A DNA stretch of 64,000 nt from Auanema rhodensis (taxonomy: Eukaryota > Nematoda > Chromadorea > Rhabditida > Rhabditidae), in NCBI GenBank assembly GCA_964057225.1, contig OZ059898.1, forward strand, positions 19,507,267-19,571,266, in the 5' to 3' direction. Both the position numbers and the translations under genes were made by a program. Of this stretch, positions 37,913 to 50,196 are shown one piece after another (the first letter of the stretch is position 1; each line of letters begins with the position of its first letter). The notes below the pieces were generated by a model. It was not told the DNA's origin. It made no database searches and saw only the letters and a list, made by a program, of their open reading frames with translations.

Positions 37913-40900
37913 TCGATGCGGATTTGTAAGCTGCGTCGATCTGTGTTATCAGATTTGCGCTAGCTTGAAAATGCACCGAGATATCAACTGATATAAGTTC
38001 ACACTTATATCCTCGATTTTCACCCTGAAGAATTAATTTTTTCGTTGAATAACATTGTCCATCGTCTTCGCCTTGAAAAACGGAATCTGAAAACATCTAC
38101 TTTTTGCTAAATTATCTTGAAATTTTTCGAAAAAATTTTTGTCAAAATGTTTTTGGAAGCAATGTTGAGTGTACATGGAAACTCAACATACACTAATGCA
38201 TCATTTTTCAAACAATCATAACTAATTTTTGTATTAAGCGTTTCTCAATGTAGAATAGTGCATTCGATGCGGATTTTTAAGCTGCGTCGATCTGTGTTAT
38301 CAGATTTGGGCTAGCTTAAAAATGCACCGAGATATCAACTGATATAAGTTCACACTTATATCCTCGATTTTCACCCTGAAGAATTAATTTTTTCGTTGAA
38401 TAACATTGTCCATCGTCTTTGCCTTGAAAAAAGGAATCTAAAAACATCTACTTTTTGCTAAATTATTTCGAAATTTTTCGAAAAAATTTTTGTCAAAATG
38501 TTTTTGGAAGCAATGTTGAGTGTACATGGAAACTCAACATACACTAATGCATCATTTTTCAAACGATCATAACTAATTTTTGTATTAAGCGTTTCTCAAT
38601 GTAGTATAGTGCATTCGATGCGGATTTTTAAGCTGCGTCGATCTGTGTTATCAGATTTGCGCTAGCTTAAAAATGCACCGAGACATCAACTAATATAAGT
38701 TCACACTTATATCCTCGATTTTCACCCTGAAGAATTTATTTTTTCGTTGAATAACATTGTCCATCGTCTTTGCCTTGAAAAAAGGAATCTAAAAACATCT
38801 ACTTTCTGCTAAATTATTCTGAAATTTTTCGAAAAAATTTTTGTCAAAATGTTTTTGGAAGCAATGTTGAGTGTACATGGAAACTCAACATACACTAATG
38901 CATCATTTTTCAAACGATCATAACTAATTTCTGTATTAAGCGTTTCTCAATGTAGTATAGTGCATTTGATGCGGATTTTTAAGCTGCATCGATCTGTGTT
39001 ATCAGATTTGCGCTAGCTTAAAAATGCACCGAGATATCAACTGATATAAGTTCACACTTATATCCTCGATTTTCACCCTGAAGAATTAATTTTTTCGTTG
39101 AATAACATTGTCCATCGTCTTTGCCTTGAAAAAAGGAATCTAAAAACATCTACTTTTTGCTAAATTATTCTGAAATTTTTCGAAAAAATTTTTGTCAAAA
39201 TGTTTTTGGAAGCAATGTTGAGTGTACATGGAAACTCAACATACACTAATGCATCATTTTTCAAACGATCATAACTAATTTTTGTATTAAGCGTTTCTCA
39301 ATGTAGTATAGTGCATTCGATGCGGATTTTTAAGCTGCGTCGATCTGTGTTATCAGATTTGCGCTAGCTTAAAAATGCACCGAGACATCAACTAATATAA
39401 GTTCACACTTATATCCTCGATTTTCACCCTGAAGAATTTATTTTTTCGTTGAATAACATTGTCCATCGTCTTTGCCTTGAAAAAAGGAATCTAAAAACAT
39501 CTACTTTCTGCTAAATTATTCTGAAATTTTTCGAAAAAATTTTTGTCAAAATGTTTTTGGAAGCAATGTTGAGTGTACATGGAAACTCAACATACACTAA
39601 TGCATCATTTTTCAAACGATCATAACTAATTTCTGTATTAAGCGTTTCTCAATGTAGTATAGTGCATTTGATGCGGATTTTTAAGCTGCATCGATCTGTG
39701 TTATCAGATTTGCGCTAGCTTAAAAATGCACCGAGATATCAACTGATATAAGTTCACACTTATATCCTCGATTTTCACCCTGAAGAATTAATTTTTTCGT
39801 TGAATAACATTGTCCATCGTCTTTGCCTTGAAAAAAGGAATCTAAAAACATCTACTTTTTGCTAAATTATTCTGAAATTTTTCGAAAAAATTTTTGTCAA
39901 AATGTTTTTGGAAGCAATGTTGAGTGTACATGGAAACTCAACATACACTAATGCATCATTTTTCAAACAATCATAACTAATTTTTGTATTAAGCGTTTCT
40001 CAATGTAGAATAGTGCATTCGATGCGGATTTTTAAGCTGCGTCGATCTGTGTTATCAGATTTGGGCTAGCTTAAAAATGCACCGAGATATCAACTGATAT
40101 AAGTTCACACTTATATCCTCGATTTTCACCCTGAAGAATTAATTTTTTCGTTGAATAACATTGTCCATCGTCTTTGCCTTGAAAAAAGGAATCTAAAAAC
40201 ATCTACTTTTTGCTAAATTATTTCGAAATTTTTCGAAAAAATTTTTGTCAAAATGTTTTTGGAAGCAATGTTGAGTGTACATGGAAACTCAACATACACT
40301 AATGCATCATTTTTCAAACGATCATAACTAATTTTTGTATTAAGCGTTTCTCAATGTAGTATAGTGCATTCGATGCGGATTTTTAAGCTGCGTCGATCTG
40401 TGTTATCAGATTTGCGCTAGCTTAAAAATGCACCGAGACATCAACTAATATAAGTTCACACTTATATCCTCGATTTTCACCCTGAAGAATTTATTTTTTC
40501 GTTGAATAACATTGTCCATCGTCTTTGCCTTGAAAAAAGGAATCTAAAAACATCTACTTTCTGCTAAATTATTCTGAAATTTTTCGAAAAAATTTTTGTC
40601 AAAATGTTTTTGGAAGCAATGTTGAGTGTACATGGAAACTCAACATACACTAATGCATCATTTTTCAAACGATCATAACTAATTTCTGTATTAAGCGTTT
40701 CTCAATGTAGTATAGTGCATTTGATGCGGATTTTTAAGCTGCATCGATCTGTGTTATCAGATTTGCGCTAGCTTAAAAATGCACCGAGATATCAACTGAT
40801 ATAAGTTCACACTTATATCCTCGATTTTCACCCTGAAGAATTAATTTTTTCGTTGAATAACATTGTCCATCGTCTTTGCCTTGAAAAAAGGAATCTAAAA

Positions 40901-41071
40901 ACATCTACTTTTTGCTAAATTATTCTGAAATTTTTCGAAAAAATTTTTGTCAAAATGTTTTTGGAAGCAATGTTGAGTGTACATGGAAACTCAACATACA
41001 CTAATGCATCATTTTTCAAACGATCACAACTAATTTTTGTATAAAGCGTTTCTCAATGTAGTATAGTGCAT
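37913..41071. repeat. Cassette 2: nine monomers (3159 bp), J3 ... K-L
   Basis: Type order J3, G3, K, L, K, L, G3, K, L. The K-L dimer appears three times. The three L copies end differently: 'cgatcataac' at 38966, 'caatcat' with 'tagaatag' at 39668, and 'cacaac' with 'gtataaag' at 40721. Only the last is followed by J3. Same length as cassette 1 but a different interior. Confidence 0.75.
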
Positions 41072-44000
41072 TCGATGCGGATTTGTAAGCTGCGTCGATC
41101 TGTGTTATCAGATTTGCGCTAGCTTGAAAATGCACCGAGATATCAACTGATATAAGTTCACACTTATATCCTCGATTTTCACCCTGAAGAATTAATTTTT
41201 TCGTTGAATAACATTGTCCATCGTCTTCGCCTTGAAAAACGGAATCTGAAAACATCTACTTTTTGCTAAATTATCTTGAAATTTTTCGAAAAAATTTTTG
41301 TCAAAATGTTTTTGGAAGCAATGTTGAGTGTACATGGAAACTCAACATACACTAATGCATCATTTTTCAAACAATCATAACTAATTTTTGTATTAAGCGT
41401 TTCTCAATGTAGAATAGTGCATTCGATGCGGATTTTTAAGCTGCGTCGATCTGTGTTATCAGATTTGGGCTAGCTTAAAAATGCACCGAGATATCAACTG
41501 ATATAAGTTCACACTTATATCCTCGATTTTCACCCTGAAGAATTAATTTTTTCGTTGAATAACATTGTCCATCGTCTTTGCCTTGAAAAAAGGAATCTAA
41601 AAACATCTACTTTTTGCTAAATTATTCTGAAATTTTTCGAAAAAATTTTTGTCAAAATGTTTTTGGAAGCAATGTTGAGTGTACATGGAAACTCAACATA
41701 CACTAATGCATCATTTTTCAAACGATCATAACTAATTTTTGTATTAAGCGTTTCTCAATGTAGTATAGTGCATTCGATGCGGATTTTTAAGCTGCGTCGA
41801 TCTGTGTTATCAGATTTGCGCTAGCTTAAAAATGCACCGAGACATCAACTGATATAAGTTCACACTTATATCCTCGATTTTCTCCCTGAAGAATAATTTT
41901 TTCGTTGAATAACATTGTCCATCGTCTTTGCCTTGAAAAAAGGAATCTAAAAACATCTACTTTTTGCTAAATTATTTCGAAATTTTTCGAAAAAATTTTT
42001 GTCAAAATGTTTTTGGAAGCAATGTTGAGTGTACATGGAAACTCAACATACACTAATGCATCATTTTTCAAACAATCATAACTAATTTTTGTATTAAGCG
42101 TTTCTCAATGTAGAATAGTGCATTCGATGCGGATTTTTAAGCTGCGTCGATCTGTGTTATCAGATTTGGGCTAGCTTAAAAATGCACCGAGATATCAACT
42201 GATATAAGTTCACACTTATATCCTCGATTTTCACCCTGAAGAATTAATTTTTTCGTTGAATAACATTGTCCATCGTCTTTGCCTTGAAAAACGAAATCTG
42301 AAAACATCTACTTTTTGCTAAATTATTTTGAAATTTTTCGAAAAAATTTTTGTCAAAATGTTTTTGGAAGCAATGTTGAGTGTACATGGAAACTCAACAT
42401 ACACTAATGCATCATTTTTCAAACAATCATAACTAATTTTTGTATTAAGCGTTTCTCAATGTAGAATAGTGCATTCGATGCGGATTTTTAAGCTGCGTCG
42501 ATCTGTGTTATCAGATTTGGGCTAGCTTAAAAATGCACCGAGATATCAACTGATATAAGTTCACACTTATATCCTCGATTTTCACCCTGAAGAATTAATT
42601 TTTTCGTTGAATAACATTGTCCATCGTCTTTGCCTTAAAAAAAGGAATCTAAAAACATCTACTTTTTGCTAAATTATTTTGAAATTTTTCGAAAAAATTT
42701 TTGTCAAAATGTTTTTGGAAGCAATGTTGAGTGTACATGGAAACTCAACATACACTAATGCATCATTTTTCAAACGATCATAACTAATTTTTGTATTAAG
42801 CGTTTTTCAATGTAGTATAGTGCATTCGATGCGGAATTTTAAGCTGCGTCGATCTGTGTTATCAGATTTGCGCTAGCTTAAAAATGCACCGAGACATCAA
42901 CTGATATAAGTTCACACTTATATCCTCGATTTTCACCCTGAAGAATTAATTTTTTCGTTGAATAACATTGTCCATCGTCTTTGCCTTGAAAAACGGAATC
43001 TGAAAACATCTACTTTTTGCTAAATTATTCTGAAATTTTTCGAAAAAATTTTTGTCAAAATGTTTTTGGAAGCAATGTTGAGTGTACATGGAAACTCAAC
43101 ATACACTAATACATCATTTTTCAAACAATCATAACTAATTTTTGTATTAAGCGTTTCTCAATGTAGAATAGTGCATTCGATGCGGATTTTTAAGCTGCGT
43201 CGATCTGTGTTATCAGATTTGGGCTAGCTTAAAAATGCACCGAGATATCAACTGATATAAGTTAACACTTATATCCTCGATTTTCACCCTGAAGAATTAA
43301 TTTTTTCGTTGAATAACATTGTCCATCGTCTTTGCCTTGAAAAAAGGAATCTAAAAACTTCTACTTTTTGCTAAATTATTCTGAAATTTTTCGAAAAAAT
43401 TTTTGTCAAAATGTTTTTGGAAGCAATGTTGAGTGTACATGGAAACTCAACATACACTAATGCATCATTTTTCAAACGATCATAACTAATTTTTGTATTA
43501 AGCGTTTCTCAATGTAGTATAGTGCATTCGATGCGGATTTTTAAGCTGCGTCGATCTGTGTTATCAGATTTGCGCTAGCTTAAAAATGCACCGAGACATC
43601 AACTGATATAAGTTCACACTTATATCCTCGATTTTCTCCCTGAAGAATTAATTTTTTCGTTGAATAACATTGTCCATCGTCTTTGCCTTGAAAAAAGGAA
43701 TCTAAAAACATCTACTTTTTGCTAAATTATTTCGAAATTTTTCGAAAAAATTTTTGTCAAAATGTTTTTGGAAGCAATGTTGAGTGTACATGGAAACTCA
43801 ACATACACTAATGCATCATTTTTCAAACGATCATAACTAATTTTTGTATTAAGCGTTTCTCAATGTAGAATAGTGCATTCGATGCGGATTTTTAAGCTGC
43901 GTCGATCTGTGTTATCAGATTTGGGCTAGCTTAAAAATGCACCGAGATATCAACTGATATAAGTTCACACTTATATCCTCGATTTTCACCCTGAAGAATT

Positions 44001-44931
44001 AATTTTTTCGTTGAATAACATTGTCCATCGTCTTTGCCTTGAAAAACGGAATCTGAAAACATCTACTTTTTGCTAAATTATCTTGAAATTTTTCGAAAAA
44101 ATTTTTGTCAAAATGTTTTTGGAAGCAATGTTGAGTGTACATGGAAACTCAACATACACTAATGCATCATTTTTCAAACGATCATAACTAATTTTTGTAT
44201 TAAGCGTTTCTCAATGTAGTATAGTGCATTCGATGCGGATTTTTAAGCTGCGTCGATCTGTGTTATCAGATTTGCGCTAGCTTAAAAATGCACCGAGACA
44301 TCAACTAATATAAGTTCACACTTATATCCTCGATTTTCACCCTGAAGAATTTATTTTTTCGTTGAATAACATTGTCCATCGTCTTTGCCTTGAAAAAAGG
44401 AATCTAAAAACATCTACTTTCTGCTAAATTATTCTGAAATTTTTCGAAAAAATTTTTGTCAAAATGTTTTTGGAAGCAATGTTGAGTGTACATGGAAACT
44501 CAACATACACTAATGCATCATTTTTCAAACGATCATAACTAATTTCTGTATTAAGCGTTTCTCAATGTAGTATAGTGCATTTGATGCGGATTTTTAAGCT
44601 GCATCGATCTGTGTTATCAGATTTGCGCTAGCTTAAAAATGCACCGAGATATCAACTGATATAAGTTCACACTTATATCCTCGATTTTCACCCTGAAGAA
44701 TTAATTTTTTCGTTGAATAACATTGTCCATCGTCTTTGCCTTGAAAAAAGGAATCTAAAAACATCTACTTTTTGCTAAATTATTCTGAAATTTTTCGAAA
44801 AAATTTTTGTCAAATTGTTTTTGGAAGCAATGTTGAGTGTACATGGAAACTCAACATACACTAATGCATCATTTTTCAAACGATCACAACTAATTTTTGT
44901 ATAAAGCGTTTCTCAATGTAGTATAGTGCAT
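41072..44931. repeat. Cassette 3: eleven monomers (3860 bp), J3 ... K-L
   Basis: Type order J3, G, H3, P, Q, E2, G, H2, N, K, L. The H3 monomer carries a 1-bp deletion ('gaagaataattt' near 41894), giving 11 x 351 - 1. P and Q resemble the 'gggcta' block of 21416-24223. E2 has 'aatacatc' near 43110, shared only with cassette 4. Private changes: 'gttaacac' (about 43261) and 'caaattg' (about 44812). Confidence 0.75.
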
Positions 44932-47900
44932 TCGATGCGGATTTGTAAGCTGCGTCGATCTGTGTTATCAGATTTGCGCTAGCTTGAAAATGCACCGAGA
45001 TATCAACTGATATAAGTTCACACTTATATCCTCGATTTTCACCCTGAAGAATTAATTTTTTCGTTGAATAACATTGTCCATCGTCTTCGCCTTGAAAAAC
45101 GGAATCTGAAAACATCTACTTTTTGCTAAATTATCTTGAAATTTTTCGAAAAAATTTTTGTCAAAATGTTTTTGGAAGCAATGTTGAGTGTACATGGAAA
45201 CTCAACATACACTAATGCATCATTTTTCAAACAATCATAACTAATTTTTGTATTAAGCGTTTCTCAATGTAGAATAGTGCATTCGATGCGGATTTTTAAG
45301 CTGCGTCGATCTGTGTTATCAGATTTGGGCTAGCTTAAAAATGCACCGAGATATCAACTGATATAAGTTCACACTTATATCCTCGATTTTCACCCTGAAG
45401 AATTAATTTTTTCGTTGAATAACATTGTCCATCGTCTTTGCCTTGAAAAAAGGAATCTAAAAACATCTACTTTTTGCTAAATTATTCTGAAATTTTTCGA
45501 AAAAATTTTTGTCAAAATGTTTTTGGAAGCAATGTTGAGTGTACATGGAAACTCAACATACACTAATGCATCATTTTTCAAACGATCATAACTAATTTTT
45601 GTATTAAGCGTTTCTCAATGTAGTATAGTGCATTCGATGCGGATTTTTAAGCTGCGTCGATCTGTGTTATCAGATTTGCGCTAGCTTAAAAATGCACCGA
45701 GACATCAACTGATATAAGTTCACACTTATATCCTCGATTTTCTCCCTGAAGAATTAATTTTTTCGTTGAATAACATTGTCCATCGTCTTTGCCTTGAAAA
45801 AAGGAATCTAAAAACATCTACTTTTTGCTAAATTATTTCGAAATTTTTCGAAAAAATTTTTGTCAAAATGTTTTTGGAAGCAATGTTGAGTGTACATGGA
45901 AACTCAACATACACTAATGCATCATTTTTCAAACGATCATAACTAATTTTTGTATTAAGCGTTTCTCAATGTAGAATAGTGCATTCGATGCGGATTTTTA
46001 AGCTGCGTCGATCTGTGTTATCAGATTTGGGCTAGCTTAAAAATGCACCGAGATATCAACTGATATAAGTTCACACTTATATCCTCGATTTTCACCCTGA
46101 AGAATTAATTTTTTCGTTGAATAACATTGTCCATCGTCTTTGCCTTGAAAAACGAAATCTGAAAACATCTACTTTTTGCTAAATTATTTTGAAATTTTTC
46201 GAAAAAATTTTTGTCAAAATGTTTTTGGAAGCAATGTTGAGTGTACATGGAAACTCAACATACACTAATGCATCATTTTTCGAACGATCATAACTAATTT
46301 TTGTATTAAGCGTTTCTCAATGTAGAATAGTGCATTCGATGCGGATTTTTAAGCTGCGTCGATCTGTGTTATCAGATTTGGGCTAGCTTAAAAATGCACC
46401 GAGATATCAACTGATATAAGTTCACACTTATATCCTCGATTTTCTCCCTGAAGAATTAATTTTTTCGTTGAATAACATTGTCCATCGTCTTTGCCTTGAA
46501 AAAAGGAATCTAAAAACATCTACTTTTTGCTAAATTATTTCGAAATTTTTCGAAAAAATTTTTGTCAAAATGTTTTTGGAAGCAATGTTGAGTGTACATG
46601 GAAACTCAACATACACTAATGCATCATTTTTCAAACGATCATAACTAATTTTTGTATTAAGCGTTTCTCAATGTAGAATAGTGCATTCGATGCGGATTTT
46701 TAAGCTGCGTCGATCTGTGTTATCAGATTTGCGCTAGCTTAAAAATGCACCGAGACATCAACTGATATAAGTTCACACTTATATCCTCGATTTTCACCCT
46801 GAAGAATTAATTTTTTCGTTGAATAACATTGTCCATCGTCTTTGCCTTGAAAAACGGAATCTGAAAACATCTACTTTTTGCTAAATTATTCTGAAATTTT
46901 TCGAAAAAATTTTTGTCAAAATGTTTTTGGAAGCAATGTTGAGTGTACATGGAAACTCAACATACACTAATACATCATTTTTCAAACAATCATAACTAAT
47001 TTTTGTATTAAGCGTTTCTCAATGTAGAATAGTGCATTCGATGCGGATTTTTAAGCTGCGTCGATCTGTGTTATCAGATTTGGGCTAGCTTAAAAATGCA
47101 CCGAGATATCAACTGATATAAGTTCACACTTATATCCTCGATTTTCACCCTGAAGAATTAATTTTTTCGTTGAATAACATTGTCCATCGTCTTTGCCTTG
47201 AAAAAAGGAATCTAAAAACATCTACTTTTTGCTAAATTATTCTGAAATTTTTCGAAAAAATTTTTGTCAAAATGTTTTTGGAAGCAATGTTGAGTGTACA
47301 TGGAAACTCAACATACACTAATGCATCATTTTTCAAACGATCATAACTAATTTTTGTATTAAGCGTTTCTCAATGTAGTATAGTGCATTCGATGCGGATT
47401 TTTAAGCTGCGTCGATCTGTGTTATCAGATTTGCGCTAGCTTAAAAATGCACCGAGACATCAACTGATATAAGTTCACACTTATATCCTCGATTTTCTCC
47501 CTGAAGAATTAATTTTTTCGTTGAATAACATTGTCCATCGTCTTTGCCTTGAAAAAAGGAATCTAAAAACATCTACTTTTTGCTAAATTATTTCGAAATT
47601 TTTCGAAAAAATTTTTGTCAAAATGTTTTTGGAAGCAATGTTGAGTGTACATGGAAACTCAACATACACTAATGCATCATTTTTCAAACGATCATAACTA
47701 ATTTTTGTATTAAGCGTTTTTCAATGTAGTATAGTGCATTCGATGCGGAATTTTAAGCTGCGTCGATCTGTGTTATCAGATTTGCGCTAGCTTAAAAATG
47801 CACCGAGACATCAACTGATATAAGTTCACACTTATATCCTCGATTTTCACCCTGAAGAATTTATTTTTTCGTTGAATAACATTGTCCATCGTCTTTGCCT

Positions 47901-49143
47901 TGAAAAAAGGAATCTAAAAACATCTACTTTCTGCTAAATTATTCTGAAATTTTTCGAAAAAATTTTTGTCAAAATGTTTTTGGAAGCAATGTTGAGTGTA
48001 CATGGAAACTCAACATACACTAATGCATCATTTTTCAAACGATCACAACTAATTTTTGTATAAAGCGTTTCTCAATGTAGTATAGTGCATTCGATGCGGA
48101 TTTGTAAGCTGCGTCGATCTGTGTTATCAGATTTGCGCTAGCTTGAAAATGCACCGAGATATCAACTGATATAAGTTCACACTTATATCCTCGATTTTCA
48201 CCCTGAAGAATTAATTTTTTCGTTGAATAACATTGTCCATCGTCTTTGCCTTGAAAAACGGAATCTGAAAACATCTACTTTTTGCTAAATTATCTTGAAA
48301 TTTTTCGAAAAAATTTTTGTCAAAATGTTTTTGGAAGCAATGTTGAGTGTACATGGAAACTCAACATACACTAATGCATCATTTTTCAAACAATCATAAC
48401 TAATTTTTGTATTAAGCGTTTCTCAATGTAGTATAGTGCATTCGATGCGGATTTTTAAGCTGCGTCGATCTGTGTTATCAGATTTGCGCTAGCTTAAAAA
48501 TGCACCGAGACATCAACTAATATAAGTTCACACTTATATCCTCGATTTTCACCCTGAAGAATTTATTTTTTCGTTGAATAACATTGTCCATCGTCTTTGC
48601 CTTGAAAAAAGGAATCTAAAAACATCTACTTTCTGCTAAATTATTCTGAAATTTTTCGAAAAAATTTTTGTCAAAATGTTTTTGGAAGCAATGTTGAGTG
48701 TACATGGAAACTCAACATACACTAATGCATCATTTTTCAAACGATCATAACTAATTTCTGTATTAAGCGTTTCTCAATGTAGTATAGTGCATTTGATGCG
48801 GATTTTTAAGCTGCATCGATCTGTGTTATCAGATTTGCGCTAGCTTAAAAATGCACCGAGATATCAACTGATATAAGTTCACACTTATATCCTCGATTTT
48901 CACCCTGAAGAATTAATTTTTTCGTTGAATAACATTGTCCATCGTCTTTGCCTTGAAAAAAGGAATCTAAAAACATCTACTTTTTGCTAAATTTTTCTGA
49001 AATTTTTCGAAAAAATTTTTGTCAAAATGTTTTTGGAAGCAATGTTGAGTGTACATGGAAACTCAACATACACTAATGCATCATTTTTCAAACGATCACA
49101 ACTAATTTTTGTATAAAGCGTTTCTCAATGTAGTATAGTGCAT
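44932..49143. repeat. Cassette 4: twelve monomers (4212 bp), J3 ... K-L
   Basis: Type order J3, G, H2, P2, chimera, E2, G, H, I, J2-like, K, L. It shares the start J3-G-H with cassette 3 and the E2 'aatacatc' marker (near 46970), and its H-I-J part matches region E. Private 'cgaacgatc' near 46281 and 'aatttttctg' near 48993. Confidence 0.75.
46336..46686. repeat. Chimeric monomer: 'gggcta' left, H2 right
   Basis: The left end has 'gggctagc' and 'gagatatc', which in this array otherwise go with 'caccctg'. From position 110 it is H2 ('ctccctg', 'aaagga', 'atttcg', 'tagaatag'). The exchange lies between positions 70 and 110 of the unit. Confidence 0.65.
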
Positions 49144-50196
49144 TCGATGCGGATTTGTAAGCTGCGTCGATCTGTGTTATCAGATTTGCGCTAGCTTGAA
49201 AATGCACCGAGATATCAACTGATATAAGTTCACACTTATATCCTCGATTTTCACCCTGAAGAATTAATTTTTTCGTTGAATAACATTGTCCATCGTCTTC
49301 GCCTTGAAAAACGGAATCTGAAAACATCTACTTTTTGCTAAATTATCTTGAAATTTTTCGAAAAAATTTTTGTCAAAATGTTTTTGGAAGCAATGTTGAG
49401 TGTACATGGAAACTCAACATACACTAATGCATCATTTTTCAAACAATCATAACTAATTTTTGTATTAAGCGTTTCTCAATGTAGAATAGTGCATTCGATG
49501 CGGATTTTTAAGCTGCGTCGATCTGTGTTATCAGATTTGCGCTAGCTTAAAAATGCACCGAGACATCAACTAATATAAGTTCACACTTATATCCTCGATT
49601 TTCACCCTGAAGAATTTATTTTTTCGTTGAATAACATTGTCCATCGTCTTTGCCTTGAAAAAAGGAATCTAAAAACATCTACTTTCTGCTAAATTATTCT
49701 GAAATTTTTCGAAAAAATTTTTGTCAAAATGTTTTTGGAAGCAATGTTGAGTGTACATGGAAACTCAACATACACTAATGCATCATTTTTCAAACGATCA
49801 TAACTAATTTCTGTATTAAGCGTTTCTCAATGTAGTATAGTGCATTTGATGCGGATTTTTAAGCTGCATCGATCTGTGTTATCAGATTTGCGCTAGCTTA
49901 AAAATGCACCGAGATATCAACTGATATAAGTTCACACTTATATCCTCGATTTTCACCCTGAAGAATTAATTTTTTCGTTGAATAACATTGTCCATCGTCT
50001 TTGCCTTGAAAAAAGGAATCTAAAAACATCTACTTTTTGCTAAATTATTCTGAAATTTTTCGAAAAAAGTTTTGTCAAAATGTTTTTGGAAGCAATGTTG
50101 AGTGTACATGGAAACTCAACATACACTAATGCATCATTTTTCAAACGATCACAACTAATTTTTGTATAAAGCGTTTCTCAATGTAGTATAGTGCAT
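49144..50196. repeat. Cassette 5: three monomers (1053 bp), J3-K-L
   Basis: The minimal version of the cassette: J3 is followed directly by K and L, then J3 starts again at 50197. With the K-L-J3 just before it (48442-49494), this gives two tandem copies of a trimer. Private 'aaaaaagtttt' near 50064. Confidence 0.75.
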
